64,000 nt of DNA from a bacterium (GCA_024742665.1 JANSYA010000002.1:310001-374000); one strand, 5' to 3'; shown: positions 35,183 through 44,409, counted from the stretch's first letter. The notes: generated from the sequence alone by a model not told the origin. Made by a program: numbers and translations.

Positions 35183-37480
35183 ATGCCCGCAATCGCTTCC
35201 CGCTCCGATCGACTCACTCCGACCCAATATAGAAAACCGTTTTCTTCTATTATAAGCGCGTGCCTCACCGCACTGTTTGCGCTGGGATTCACCGCCTGCG
35301 GACTCTTCGAACCGACCATCGGCGGAGAACTCAAACCGGGAGACTGGAATTTCCAGGCTCAGTCCTACGCGGTCGGCCCCTACACCGCCGCGTGGCAGGG
35401 CGACGCTCTGGATAGCGCAACGCTCACGGTTCACAACAGCGCCGCGCCGGATCGCGAGCTCTGGGCGACTCTGCCGGGATTGGCCTTCGTTTCGGCCGCC
35501 CGGGGGCAGGAAACCATTCACGAAGCCCGCGGTATGTTCACGATCGACGACGAGACGCTGCAGAGCTGCTCCGATCAAAAGATCAACTCCGTCGAACACG
35601 GGCCCAACAACCTGACGATTGCCGGCGAACTCGACTGCCGCGGCAGCGCGGTGCCCTATTCTCTGACTTTCGCGGCGACCGGCGACGGACACCTGCGCTT
35701 TGAACTGGCGGTCGACGCCGAAGGCTACAATCGCAGCTATTTGATTTATGCTTCGCATGCCGGCGAAGGGTTCTACGGCTTCGGCGAGCAGTTCACCTAC
35801 TTCGACGTGAAAGGCCGCAAGCTGCCGATCTTCGTGATGGAACAGGGCATCGGCCGCGGCGCCGAGCCGATCACGACCGGAGCGGATCTAACCGCGGGAG
35901 CCGGCGGCAAGTGGCACACTTCGTACGCGGGTGTGCCCCACTATATCACCAGCGATCTGAATTCGCTCTTTCTGGAAAACTACGAATACACCAGCTTCGA
36001 TATGCGCGACGCCGAGCGCGTGACCGTCGAAGCCTTCTCCGGCAAAATGACCGGACGCATTCTGTACGGCGAAACCCCGCTGCAGCTGATTGAAGAGTTC
36101 ACCGAATACTCAGGCCGCATGCGCAAGCTGCCGGACTGGATCCACGACGGAGCGATCATCGGCATGCAGGGCGGCACCGAAAAAGTACAGCGCGTGCACG
36201 GCCAGCTCAAAGCTCTCGATACCCCGATCGCCGCGTACTGGCTGCAGGACTGGGAAGGCCAGCGCAAGACCAGCTTCGGCAAGCAGCTCTGGTGGAACTG
36301 GGAGCTCGACAACGATCGGTATCCCGGCTGGGATCAGCTGCGCGCGGAATTTAGCCGCGAAGGCATCGAGCTGATGACCTACATCAATCCCTTCCTGGCG
36401 GACGTAAGCGAAAAAGAAAACCATCGCCGCAATCTCTTCGCCGAAGCTCGCGACAAAGACTATCTGATTAAAACTCAGTCCGGCGAACCTTATATGATTC
36501 TCAACACGAGCTTCTCGGCGGGCCTGATCGATTTAACCAACCCCGCCGCCCGCGCCTGGATCAAAGAAGTCATCAAAAGCGAACTCGTGCGCGACGCCGG
36601 GTCGAAAGGCTGGATGGCCGACTTCGGCGAGGCTCTGCCCTACGACGCGGTTTTATACAGCGGCGAAAGCCCGGCGACCTATCACAACAAATATCCGGAA
36701 GAATGGCAGCAGGTAAACCGCGAGGCGATCAACGAAGTCGGTCTCGGAAACGAAGTCGTTTTCTTCTCACGTAGCGGCTATACGAAAAGCCCCGGTTTGA
36801 CGACTCTATTCTGGCTCGGCGATCAGCTCGTGAGCTGGGACCGCTATGACGGCATCAAAACCGCGATCACCGGCCTGCTTTCTTCGGGCCTGTCCGGCTA
36901 CAGCTTAAACCACAGCGACATCGGCGGCTATACGACGATCACCAATCCGATCGCCGATTACCATCGTCCCCGGGAACTGCTCTGGCGCTGGACCGAACTT
37001 TCCGCGTTTAACGTGGTCTTTCGCACCCACGAAGGCAACCAGCCCGACAACAACTTCCAGATCTACGACGACGAAGAGACATTAAAATTCTTCAGCCGTT
37101 TCGCGAAGATCTTCGCCGCCCTCACCCCCTATCGCAAGGCCTTAGTCGCCGACGCGGAGGCGAAAGGCCATCCGGTCGTGCGCCACTTATTCGTACACTA
37201 TCCGAACGATCCGGAAGTACGCAAGATCAACCACGAGCAGTTCATGATGGGCCCCGACTTCCTGATCGCCCCCGTGCTCGATCCCGATCGCGTGCGCGTG
37301 CGCGTCTATCTGCCGGCCGGCGAATGGACGCATCTGTGGAGCGGCGAAAGCGTGAGCCTCGCAGAAGGCGAATATCGCACGGTTGATGCACCCCTCGGCA
37401 AACCGGCCGTGTATTATAAAAAAGATTCGGCGGCCGGCGCGGACCTGCGTGCGAGCCTGGAATCGCAGGATCTGCTTTGA
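35183..37480 (+). CDS. GH31 family glycosidase lipoprotein, sulfoquinovosidase-related
   Basis: Exported enzyme of 765 residues; lipobox FTAC puts the lipidated cysteine near residue 39. The GH31 catalytic domain is clear: nucleophile in WMADFGEALP (Asp480) and acid/base in WLGDQLVSW (Asp547), 67 residues apart as I recall for E. coli YihQ. Other matches to YihQ are LQDWEGQR, TSFGK, YINPF, LTNP, NHSDIGGYTT and FRTHEGN. By recall, YihQ Arg301 and Trp304 contact sulfonate; here the aligned positions read GKQLWW, so the arginine is Gln368, while Trp371 and the GGY tyrosine remain. Substrate may therefore be another alpha-glycoside. ATG 35183 follows AAAAGGACG. Confidence 0.85.
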   Translation: MPAIASRSDRLTPTQYRKPFSSIISACLTALFALGFTACGLFEPTIGGELKPGDWNFQAQSYAVGPYTAAWQGDALDSATLTVHNSAAPDRELWATLPGLAFVSAARGQETIHEARGMFTIDDETLQSCSDQKINSVEHGPNNLTIAGELDCRGSAVPYSLTFAATGDGHLRFELAVDAEGYNRSYLIYASHAGEGFYGFGEQFTYFDVKGRKLPIFVMEQGIGRGAEPITTGADLTAGAGGKWHTSYAGVPHYITSDLNSLFLENYEYTSFDMRDAERVTVEAFSGKMTGRILYGETPLQLIEEFTEYSGRMRKLPDWIHDGAIIGMQGGTEKVQRVHGQLKALDTPIAAYWLQDWEGQRKTSFGKQLWWNWELDNDRYPGWDQLRAEFSREGIELMTYINPFLADVSEKENHRRNLFAEARDKDYLIKTQSGEPYMILNTSFSAGLIDLTNPAARAWIKEVIKSELVRDAGSKGWMADFGEALPYDAVLYSGESPATYHNKYPEEWQQVNREAINEVGLGNEVVFFSRSGYTKSPGLTTLFWLGDQLVSWDRYDGIKTAITGLLSSGLSGYSLNHSDIGGYTTITNPIADYHRPRELLWRWTELSAFNVVFRTHEGNQPDNNFQIYDDEETLKFFSRFAKIFAALTPYRKALVADAEAKGHPVVRHLFVHYPNDPEVRKINHEQFMMGPDFLIAPVLDPDRVRVRVYLPAGEWTHLWSGESVSLAEGEYRTVDAPLGKPAVYYKKDSAAGADLRASLESQDLL

Positions 37481-37504
37481 GCGAAGCGTTTGCCAGCTAT
37501 GAGT

Positions 37505-37528
37505 CCGGCGATGTAACCGCATCGCCGG
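37505..37528. other. Hairpin between GH31 and thioredoxin-like genes
   Basis: Arms 37505-37513 and 37520-37528 (CCGGCGATG / CATCGCCGG) pair perfectly around six bases. No T-run follows on either strand, so it may be a processing or stability element rather than a terminator. Confidence 0.4.
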
Positions 37529-37547
37529 GTTCGCGTCTCAACTCTGC

Positions 37548-37997
37548 ATGAACTGGAAACGATTTCGCGGCTGGCTCGCGGCGGGGCTGATTGGCCTGGC
37601 CGCTTATTTCATTAACGTCGAGGTCCAGACCTACCTGGGCGAACAGGCGCTGCGAGAAACGGGCCTGGAACTCAACACTCTGAGCGCGGCCCAGACCAGC
37701 GCGCAATCTCAGGGGCGACCGATCCTGGCCGCCCTCTCGGCGATCTGGTGTCCGACCTGCCGCAAATTAGACCAGACCGTCTTCGCGGATCCCAGGGTTC
37801 AAAAAGAGCTAAAAGAAAATTTCGTCTTCGCGCGCATCGAATACGAAAGCGAAGCCGGCGAAGACTTCATGCAAAAATACAATGTGCGCGGATTTCCGAA
37901 TCTACTGGTGCTCTCGCCCCGGGGCGAGATAATCCAACAGCTGCCGATCGAATTCGATCCCGAACGCTTTCACGCGAATTTAGCGCGGCTCCGATGA
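37548..37997 (+). CDS. Thioredoxin-fold protein, membrane-anchored
   Basis: Protein of 149 residues with an N-terminal hydrophobic helix (WLAAGLIGLAAYFINV) and a thioredoxin domain with WCPTCRK (Cys68 and Cys71) and the cis-proline loop RGFPNLLVL. The layout resembles the C-terminal domain of DsbD and small TlpA-like reductases that work outside the membrane on disulfides. It follows the GH31 gene by 67 bases and may be co-transcribed. No other DsbD module or cytochrome-maturation gene is near. Confidence 0.85.
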   Translation: MNWKRFRGWLAAGLIGLAAYFINVEVQTYLGEQALRETGLELNTLSAAQTSAQSQGRPILAALSAIWCPTCRKLDQTVFADPRVQKELKENFVFARIEYESEAGEDFMQKYNVRGFPNLLVLSPRGEIIQQLPIEFDPERFHANLARLR

Positions 37998-38030
37998 GAT
38001 TTAATTTTTTTGGAAGCCGCACCGCGCGGT

Positions 38031-39101
38031 TTAATCAGCCGCTGTGCCGCCCGCGGGCAGTTCGTAAAATAGGCCGTCGTACTTTTTATAGATCGTTTCT
38101 TTGCCGAATTTCGCGATGAATCGTTCGCGGGCGCCTTTCGCGTTGCGTTTGTGCGCGCCGTAGTCGTCGGCGAAAATCAAATCGCCTGTCGTCCAATCGT
38201 AGACAAAGAAGTACGCCGCCGAATCGATGGGATTGCGCACGGCCGCGAAGGCTTCGTCGCTAAAAAAGGCGATCGGCGTCGGCGGCAGACCGCGACGTTT
38301 GTATACATTGTACGGCGATTTCAATTCAAGATCTTTGAATAACAAAAACGGACGATGATAGCCCAGGGCGTACTCGACGGTCGGACACGATCCCAGCACT
38401 TCGTTGTCTCGGAGCCGATTCAAAAAAACGGCGGCCACGCCCTCGTAGCCGCGATTCGAGGCGGCTTCTTTTTCCACAATGCTCGCCAGAATCATCTGGC
38501 GATACGCGTTAAATTCCAGTCCGGGAATATTATAATCGGCGCTGGCGATGCCGTCGCGCTTGCGTTCCAGACGATCAGCCGTCGCTTCCAGAAGACGCAG
38601 GACTAAATCGTTCACGGACTCCCCGGCCAATCGAGAATAGCGACCGGGCACGAAGAGTCCCTCGAAACGATTCAGGCGATCGTCCGGGGCCGGCACAAAA
38701 TCAAAGCGCGGTCCGACCGGTTGCAAGGTCGCGGCGGCCCGGCGAATCGTCGCGCAGTTCAGCGCCTGCTCGTCTACGGCCGCCGGCGGATTCTGAGCCT
38801 GCCGGGCCTCCAGGCGTTCACACCAATCTCGAACGCGCTCGCCGATCCGAATTTCGAAACTGTCGCCGACCGGACGCGACTCCTCGTCGGCGACGACCGC
38901 CGGCCCATCGCAGGCCATCGCCAGAGGGCCGGAGCACAAGATCGCCAGAACGCCCGCGAAGGCCGGGCCCCGCGCTCCCGCGAAAGCAGCCGGCGCTAAA
39001 CGCGCGAACGAGGGCTGCGCTAAACGCGCGAACGAGGGCTGCGCGAAACGCGCAGGCAGAGCCTTCGCTGAACGCGCGAAAATCGATTTTATCCACATCA
39101 T
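38031..39101 (-). CDS. Endolytic transglycosylase, MltG-like
   Basis: Predicted peptidoglycan-cleaving enzyme of about 356 residues. The catalytic YceG/MltG domain has LASIVEKEAA (catalytic Glu), SPYNVYKRRGLPPTPIA, and the closing AAYFFVYDWTTGDLIFADD. MltG cuts new glycan strands to set their length. The N-terminus has a repetitive basic segment of AQPSFARL units, then a hydrophobic stretch ending in a cysteine (LCSGPLAMAC) that might be a relaxed lipobox. I chose ATG 39101 with AGAG about 4 bases upstream over the frame start at 39137. It is divergent from the aldehyde dehydrogenase. Confidence 0.8.
   Translation of the reverse strand: MMWIKSIFARSAKALPARFAQPSFARLAQPSFARLAPAAFAGARGPAFAGVLAILCSGPLAMACDGPAVVADEESRPVGDSFEIRIGERVRDWCERLEARQAQNPPAAVDEQALNCATIRRAAATLQPVGPRFDFVPAPDDRLNRFEGLFVPGRYSRLAGESVNDLVLRLLEATADRLERKRDGIASADYNIPGLEFNAYRQMILASIVEKEAASNRGYEGVAAVFLNRLRDNEVLGSCPTVEYALGYHRPFLLFKDLELKSPYNVYKRRGLPPTPIAFFSDEAFAAVRNPIDSAAYFFVYDWTTGDLIFADDYGAHKRNAKGARERFIAKFGKETIYKKYDGLFYELPAGGTAAD
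38995..39042. repeat. Tandem 24-base repeat inside the MltG-like gene
   Basis: Two perfect tandem copies, 38995-39018 and 39019-39042, with degenerate partial units following to about 39080. They encode repeated AQPSFARL in the leader of the MltG-like protein. Such units are prone to slippage, so copy number may vary. Confidence 0.8.
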
Positions 39102-39158
39102 AGATCTCTGAAAAAACACTTGCAAACCACCGGTCAATTATTTGAATCTGGCACTATT

Positions 39159-40658
39159 ATGGCATCCAGCAATTCAAACTCCACCCCGGCGGCAAGTAAG
39201 ACCCAGGGCACAGCCTTTGGCACGGCGGCGATGACGGCGCCCAATACGCCGACCGAAGAGATCCAGCAGATCTTTGCGGCCCAAAAGCGCAAACAGCTGG
39301 AACTGCGGCGATCCACCGCCCGCGACCGCATCGCGAAGCTGAAGCGCCTGAAAAAAGCGATCGAGTCGACGACCGGCGAGCTGGAAGAAGCCATCTACAA
39401 AGACTTTCGCAAGGCCCCCCTGGAAACCGACCTCACCGAAACGCTGCTGGTCATCTCAGAAATCAAAACGGCCATCCGCGAAATTCGCGATTGGATGGCC
39501 CCGAAGCGCGTCGGCACACCGATGACTTTGATCGGATCGCGATCGGAAGTCATGTATGAACCGAAGGGCACGGTTCTGATTATCGCTCCCTGGAATTATC
39601 CCTTTCAACTGGCGATCGCGCCCCTGGTCGCGTCGATCGCCGCCGGCAATACGAACGTGCTCAAGCCCTCGGAGTATACGCCGCATACCTCGGCCTATAT
39701 TCGCAAGCTGGTCGAAAGCACTTTCGAACGCGACGAATGCGCGGTCGTCGAAGGCGATCACACAGTTTCAACCGAGCTGCTCAAGCACTCCTTCGATCAT
39801 ATCTTTTTTACCGGTTCGACGCCGGTCGGCAAGATCATCATGGAAGCCGCGGCGAAAACTCTGGCGACCGTAACTCTGGAACTCGGCGGCAAGTCGCCGG
39901 TGATCGTTGACGAGACTTCGGACATGAAGCTCGCGGCGAAACGCATCATGTGGGGCAAAGTCATAAACGGCGGCCAGACCTGCGTCGCGCCGGACTACCT
40001 GCTGGTACCCGAAGGCAAAGTCGACGAATTCGTTAAGCACGCCAAACAGGCGATCGAAAAATCCTACGACTCCAGCGAGAACCCGGTCGCCTCTCCGGAC
40101 CTCTGTCGCATTGTCAGCAAGCGCCACTATCAGCGACTGACCGGCCTGCTGCACGAAGCCATGGAAGCCGGCGCGAAAGTCGAGATGGGCGGCGCGTCCG
40201 ACGCCGGCGAAAACTATATCGCCCCGACTCTGCTGTCCGGCGTCAGCCCCGATATCAACATCATGCAAGAGGAAATCTTCGGCCCGCTGCTGCCGATTCT
40301 AACCTATCGTAAGCTCGAAGAGGCGGTCGACTTCGTAAACGCGCGGGAAAAACCTCTGGCGCTCTACGTGTTCAGCAAAAAGAAGAAAAATATCAACTAC
40401 GTTCTGCAGAACACGAGCTCGGGTGGAGCGGCCGTGAACGACGTGCTGATTCATCTGGCGAACCACAACCTGCCCTTCGGCGGGGCGAACCACAGCGGCC
40501 ACGGCAGCTATCACGGTTATTTCGGCTTTCGCGCGCTGTCCCACGAACGCGGCGTGCTCAAGCAGTCGCGCTTCTTCAGCGCTCTGGATTTGCTCTATCC
40601 GCCTTACACCGGGTTTTCGCGCAAGCTGGCCAACCTGACGAAGAAATTCTTAACATGA
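39159..40658 (+). CDS. Aldehyde dehydrogenase (class 3-like)
   Basis: NAD(P)-dependent aldehyde dehydrogenase of about 499 residues from ATG 39159; a TTG at 39120 would add 13 residues. Hallmarks are PWNYPFQLAIAPLV, the glycine motif GSTPVGK, the general-base segment LELGGKSPVIV and the nucleophile in NGGQTCVAPDY. The compact form and the basic C-terminus fit class 3 (fatty aldehyde) enzymes. Its stop overlaps the start of the AraC gene (ATGA, 40655-40658), so the two are coupled. A short Ser/Ala-rich N-terminal extension precedes the domain. Confidence 0.9.
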   Translation: MASSNSNSTPAASKTQGTAFGTAAMTAPNTPTEEIQQIFAAQKRKQLELRRSTARDRIAKLKRLKKAIESTTGELEEAIYKDFRKAPLETDLTETLLVISEIKTAIREIRDWMAPKRVGTPMTLIGSRSEVMYEPKGTVLIIAPWNYPFQLAIAPLVASIAAGNTNVLKPSEYTPHTSAYIRKLVESTFERDECAVVEGDHTVSTELLKHSFDHIFFTGSTPVGKIIMEAAAKTLATVTLELGGKSPVIVDETSDMKLAAKRIMWGKVINGGQTCVAPDYLLVPEGKVDEFVKHAKQAIEKSYDSSENPVASPDLCRIVSKRHYQRLTGLLHEAMEAGAKVEMGGASDAGENYIAPTLLSGVSPDINIMQEEIFGPLLPILTYRKLEEAVDFVNAREKPLALYVFSKKKKNINYVLQNTSSGGAAVNDVLIHLANHNLPFGGANHSGHGSYHGYFGFRALSHERGVLKQSRFFSALDLLYPPYTGFSRKLANLTKKFLT

Positions 40659-41620
40659 GCCTCGCCCCTCCAGGGCGAAGCGTAAATAATGCGGGCGATC
40701 GGCGGCACGGCTATTTTTCTTTCGAAGCCCGCGTCGAACTGAGCGTCGACCGCGATGCTCAGGCCTTAAGCGCCAGCGCCGCAAGGCCGGCCGATAACTC
40801 CGGCGGCGCAGCGCTGTTTATGATTCTACGCTGGACGCGCGGCGCCGGGCGACTGCGTTTCGAAAACTGCGAAACCCAAATCAAGGCCCTGACTTTCCAG
40901 GGCGAGACTCTCGCCCTCCTGACTCCGGACGCCCGCCTGGAATTCGAAGGCGATGGTCCGGCTCCGCAGATTCAGGGCAGTCGGATTGCATTCAACGAAG
41001 ACTTTCTCTGCGCCCGAGAAGACAACGCCGCGCTGCTTGCCCTGGACTCGGCTTTTTACACGCAGCCGCTGCTGCGTCCGACCGACGCCCAGGGCGAGAT
41101 CCTCGGACGCCTCCATCGAGACATCGCCGAGAATCAGCACGATCCCGAAATCGCCCGCGCGTACTTAAAGATATTGCTGCTGAAAATTCAGAGCTTCGCG
41201 CAAAACGCGGACGGCGCACAAGATCTCGATCAAGACCTTAATCAAGATCCGACCGAAGAAGGCGGCGGCGACGCGCGTCGTTTCCAGGAGTTTCGTCGAC
41301 TGGTCGAGACGAATTTTCGCGAGCTGCACCGCCCCGCCCAGTACGCGGAACGGATGTTTCTTTCGACGCGTTGCCTGAACGCGATCACCAACGCCCGGGC
41401 GGGCAGCAGCCCTTCCCGCATCATTCAAAATCGACTGCTCCTCGAAGCGCGCCGCCTGCTGCGCAGTGAAGATCTGACGGTGACCGCGGTCGCCCGGGAA
41501 ATCGGTTTCGCCGACGCGGACTACTTCGGTCGCTTCTTTCACAAGCACACCGGCCAGACTCCGGGAGCCTTTCGAAAAGAGGCTGCGAAGGAATCATCCC
41601 CCGTCGATTCGTCCGGTTGA
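40655..41620 (+). CDS. AraC family transcriptional regulator
   Basis: Regulator of 321 residues with a divergent N-terminal cupin-type sensory region and a C-terminal double helix-turn-helix (DLTVTAVAREIGFADADYFGRFFHKHTGQTPGAFR), the classic AraC signature. The linker near residue 200 is low-complexity and acidic (DLDQDLNQD). Coupled to the aldehyde dehydrogenase by a 4-base overlap and followed by a pirin-type dioxygenase. Direct repeats of an 11-base unit lie from the last codons of the gene into the gap before pirin, where its own binding site could be. AraC next to pirin genes is a known pairing. Confidence 0.85.
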   Translation: MSLAPPGRSVNNAGDRRHGYFSFEARVELSVDRDAQALSASAARPADNSGGAALFMILRWTRGAGRLRFENCETQIKALTFQGETLALLTPDARLEFEGDGPAPQIQGSRIAFNEDFLCAREDNAALLALDSAFYTQPLLRPTDAQGEILGRLHRDIAENQHDPEIARAYLKILLLKIQSFAQNADGAQDLDQDLNQDPTEEGGGDARRFQEFRRLVETNFRELHRPAQYAERMFLSTRCLNAITNARAGSSPSRIIQNRLLLEARRLLRSEDLTVTAVAREIGFADADYFGRFFHKHTGQTPGAFRKEAAKESSPVDSSG

Positions 41621-41642
41621 AACTCCGTTTTGTCCGGTAGAA
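41611..41642 (+). promoter_or_regulatory. Direct repeat GTCCGGTWGAA, candidate AraC operator
   Basis: GTCCGGTTGAA (41611-41621) and GTCCGGTAGAA (41632-41642) are 21 bases apart centre to centre, two helical turns, as expected for an AraC-type protein. They overlap the stop codon of the AraC gene and precede the pirin gene by ~70 bases. Regulation is inferred. Confidence 0.55.
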
Positions 41643-41711
41643 GTCCAGGCGCGAAACGTTGCCACCGGCCGCCGAAGGCTTCTAAAGAGCATTCGGACAG
41701 GAGGATCGGAC

Positions 41712-42455
41712 ATGAACAAAGCACAGGAAACAGGAATCACAATTCATCGCGCGGATTCTCGCGGCGCGGCGGACTTCGGCTGGCTCAAGAGCCGGCATAC
41801 CTTCAGCTTCGCCAACTATTTTAATCCGGAGCGAGTGCAGTTCGGAGCGCTGCGCGTACTCAACGACGATGAAGTCGCGGGCGGCCAGGGTTTCGGAACG
41901 CACCCCCACCGCGATATGGAAATCGTTTCCATTCCTCTGGCGGGCGGACTCGAACATAAAGACAGCATGGGCACCGGCTCGGTGATTCGGCACGGCGAAG
42001 TGCAGGTGATGTCAGCCGGCACGGGCGTCCTGCACTCGGAGTACAACGCGTCGACGACGGAGAACGTGAATTTTTTACAGATCTGGATTTTGCCGGAGAA
42101 GATGGGCATTGAACCCCGCTACGAACAGAAGGCTTTCGATTTAGCGGCGAATCAAGACAGGCTGGTCACCGTGGTTTCGCCGGAAGACAAAGCAGGCGCG
42201 CTCTGGATCAATCAGCAGGCGCGGTTTTCCCTCGGACAGCTTTCGGCGGGCTCCACGGTCGAGTACGAGACCCTGCGAGAAGGCAACGGGGTGTACGCCT
42301 TCGTGATCGACGGCTCGGTTGATCTTATAAAGGGCGGCGACGTAGAGGCCACGCTGAACAAACGGGACGCGGCCGGTTTGCAGGATTCCGGTCAGCTGAA
42401 GATTCACGCACGCGAAGCAAGCCAGGTGCTGCTGATCGATGTGCCGATGCGTTGA
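41712..42455 (+). CDS. Pirin family protein (quercetin 2,3-dioxygenase, YhhW-like)
   Basis: Bicupin protein of 247 residues. The N-terminal cupin holds the metal ligands in GTHPHRDMEIV and GTGVLHSE (His, His, His, Glu), and RHTFSFANYFNP and ASTTENVNFLQIW match pirins closely. YhhW-type members oxidise flavonols such as quercetin. The ATG at 41712 has AGGAGG-like GGAGGATCGGAC just upstream, a strong site. It follows the AraC gene in the same direction and is probably controlled by it. Confidence 0.9.
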   Translation: MNKAQETGITIHRADSRGAADFGWLKSRHTFSFANYFNPERVQFGALRVLNDDEVAGGQGFGTHPHRDMEIVSIPLAGGLEHKDSMGTGSVIRHGEVQVMSAGTGVLHSEYNASTTENVNFLQIWILPEKMGIEPRYEQKAFDLAANQDRLVTVVSPEDKAGALWINQQARFSLGQLSAGSTVEYETLREGNGVYAFVIDGSVDLIKGGDVEATLNKRDAAGLQDSGQLKIHAREASQVLLIDVPMR

Positions 42456-42462
42456 ACATCGA

Positions 42463-43233
42463 TTAGCTCTGTAGCAACCCGTCCACGAACTGGCCGAATT
42501 TTTTTTCCGGCATCAGATCGTGGGCGACCAGCTCGCCCTGATAGTAGATGCCCAGGGTTCCGAAGGGGCTGCCGAGGCGACGGGCTTCGGCGCCGGTTTT
42601 CAGCTTCACGATATTCGTGGGCGCTTTTTTCCCGGCGGCGATCCCGGCCAGGGTCTGCACGTACTCCTCCATGAATGGACACTGGTTGGAATAGATGAAC
42701 GTAAAACCCTGTTTGTTTTCGCAGCGACCGGCTTTCGCTGCGGACTTGAATTTCGGCGCCGGCGATCGTGGATCCAATCGCAGGGCGAGCAGTTCAAAGT
42801 ACGGCGGCGCTGTATCCACTGTTTCGAATCCGTGACGCTTATAGAATTTCGGGTCGGTTAGAAAGGGTTTCACGCGATTCGAAGTTACGACGGCGACGCC
42901 GGCCCGTTTTTGTTTTTTCGCATCCTTCACACATTCATCGAGCAGCGCCTGTGCCACGCCGCGGCCTTTGAACTTGCCCGAGACCCACAGGCAATTGATC
43001 ACCAAATAGTTCTTACCGGAGATCGGCTTCCAGACGGACTCGATCGGCATATACTCCACGAACATCTTGCCGCGCTCGTCCAGACGCTTAAAGACCAGGC
43101 CGTCTTTCTTGAAGCGGGCTCGCATCCATTCCTTTTTGGTGGCGGCACGGGCCGTATTCGCCTGATCGGCGCCGATCGCGCAGCAGACGTGTTCGGAATC
43201 CAGATTCGTTGGGTCGATTGTTATGAACTTCAT
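42463..43233 (-). CDS. GNAT acetyltransferase with YoaP-like C-terminal domain
   Basis: Protein of 256 residues. The N-terminal half is a GNAT fold with the acetyl-CoA loop GKFKGRGVAQALLDE and the KRHGFETVDTAPPYFELLAL segment. The C-terminal half (TFIYSNQCPFMEEYVQTL, LGSPFGTLGIYYQG) is the YoaP-like module that usually accompanies it. The acceptor is unknown. ATG 43233 has AAGG 6 bases upstream. It converges on the pirin gene, with 8 bases between stops. Confidence 0.85.
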   Translation of the reverse strand: MKFITIDPTNLDSEHVCCAIGADQANTARAATKKEWMRARFKKDGLVFKRLDERGKMFVEYMPIESVWKPISGKNYLVINCLWVSGKFKGRGVAQALLDECVKDAKKQKRAGVAVVTSNRVKPFLTDPKFYKRHGFETVDTAPPYFELLALRLDPRSPAPKFKSAAKAGRCENKQGFTFIYSNQCPFMEEYVQTLAGIAAGKKAPTNIVKLKTGAEARRLGSPFGTLGIYYQGELVAHDLMPEKKFGQFVDGLLQS

Positions 43234-43347
43234 CGCAGCCTTATTCTAACGCGCGAGGACCATTTCATAACAGGATAATAATCATAAAAGGCCGCATGCG
43301 ACGTTTTGTTCTGGCAATGACCCGGGCCAGGCGACAAAAGGTCCACA

Positions 43348-44409
43348 GTGATCTCCGGAACCTCAGAATCCAGCGATGCCCGCTTGCAGGCCGATTTGGA
43401 CGCCTTATCGCCCCGGGCCCGGGAGCTCTTCGACGCCCATTTGAAATTCGAGTCGGCCGCACTGGGAATAACGGGCGACGATGGCCGCGACGATCGACGC
43501 AAGGAACTCGAATATCTTTACGACTGGCTCGCCGGGCGGCCGATCTCCGACTTTGCGAATCCGACCGAAAGCTTCGCCTGGATCAAACGACGCTTTCTGG
43601 ATCAAACGCCGGGACCCGGCAGCGTGGCGATCGTCGACGCGGTGGCGCAGGCATTGCACAGCGCGCTGGCCGCCCGCCAGGAAAACGCGGACGCCTTAAT
43701 TTCGGAGCAGGCCTTTGCACTCATGGTGAAAGATCTCAGCCAGGACGTAGACCTGCGCGACACCATCGTCGACGGCATGGTTCACAACGCGGTTTTCAGT
43801 CTGGTAATTTCCGAAATCCTGTATCACGGCATCGCCGACTTTATGGCGGATTCGAAATTAACGAATAGCATCCCCGGCGCTCAGTCGCTGTTCAAGCTCG
43901 GGCAGAATCTCCTGAATCAAACCGCGCCGGGCCTGAAGGACGGATTCGAGAAATCGATCAAAGAATTTATTAAGAATAACGCCGGGCAGATTATCAAAAA
44001 CTCCGAAGCGGCCGTAAAAAAAAGCCTGAGCCCGGCCGTCATCCAGCAGGCGGCGGAACAATTTCACGCGGAATTGAGCGAAACTCCGATCAATACGCTC
44101 ACTCGCTACGTCGCGCCGGAGAAGCTGCCGGCCTATCGTGAAGCCGCTGAGCACTTCGGCGAAAAAGTGCGCACTTCCCCGATCACCGCCGACCTGATCG
44201 CCGCGGGGCTCGAAGCTTTCTTCGAAGAGTTGCGCAATCACAAGGCCGCGGATTTATTGATTGAATTGGGCGTCGATCGCGAGACTTTCGTAACGGAAGG
44301 CCTTGAATTTCTAAGCGCGGCTCCAACCCGACAGTACGCGGAGAATTTGCTCAAGCGACGCCTGCTTGCGTTTTATAATTCCGACGAGGCGCGCGAACTC
44401 GTAAAATAA
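43348..44409 (+). CDS. Conserved hypothetical protein
   Basis: Soluble, largely helical protein of 353 residues starting at GTG 43348 with AAGG 7 bases upstream. No family recognised. It carries a central segment of mixed hydrophobic helices (AVFSLVISEILYHGIADF) and amphipathic repeats with Asn/Gln-rich ends (KEFIKNNAGQIIKNSEAAVK). No signal peptide or membrane helix is obvious. It is followed 72 bases later by the potassium antiporter in the same direction. Function unknown. Confidence 0.6.
   Translation: MISGTSESSDARLQADLDALSPRARELFDAHLKFESAALGITGDDGRDDRRKELEYLYDWLAGRPISDFANPTESFAWIKRRFLDQTPGPGSVAIVDAVAQALHSALAARQENADALISEQAFALMVKDLSQDVDLRDTIVDGMVHNAVFSLVISEILYHGIADFMADSKLTNSIPGAQSLFKLGQNLLNQTAPGLKDGFEKSIKEFIKNNAGQIIKNSEAAVKKSLSPAVIQQAAEQFHAELSETPINTLTRYVAPEKLPAYREAAEHFGEKVRTSPITADLIAAGLEAFFEELRNHKAADLLIELGVDRETFVTEGLEFLSAAPTRQYAENLLKRRLLAFYNSDEARELVK

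Noticed and set aside
35183..37480. Calling the GH31 enzyme a true sulfoquinovosidase (yihQ)
   Set aside because: The sulfonate-binding arginine is replaced by glutamine, so a gene symbol would overstate the evidence.
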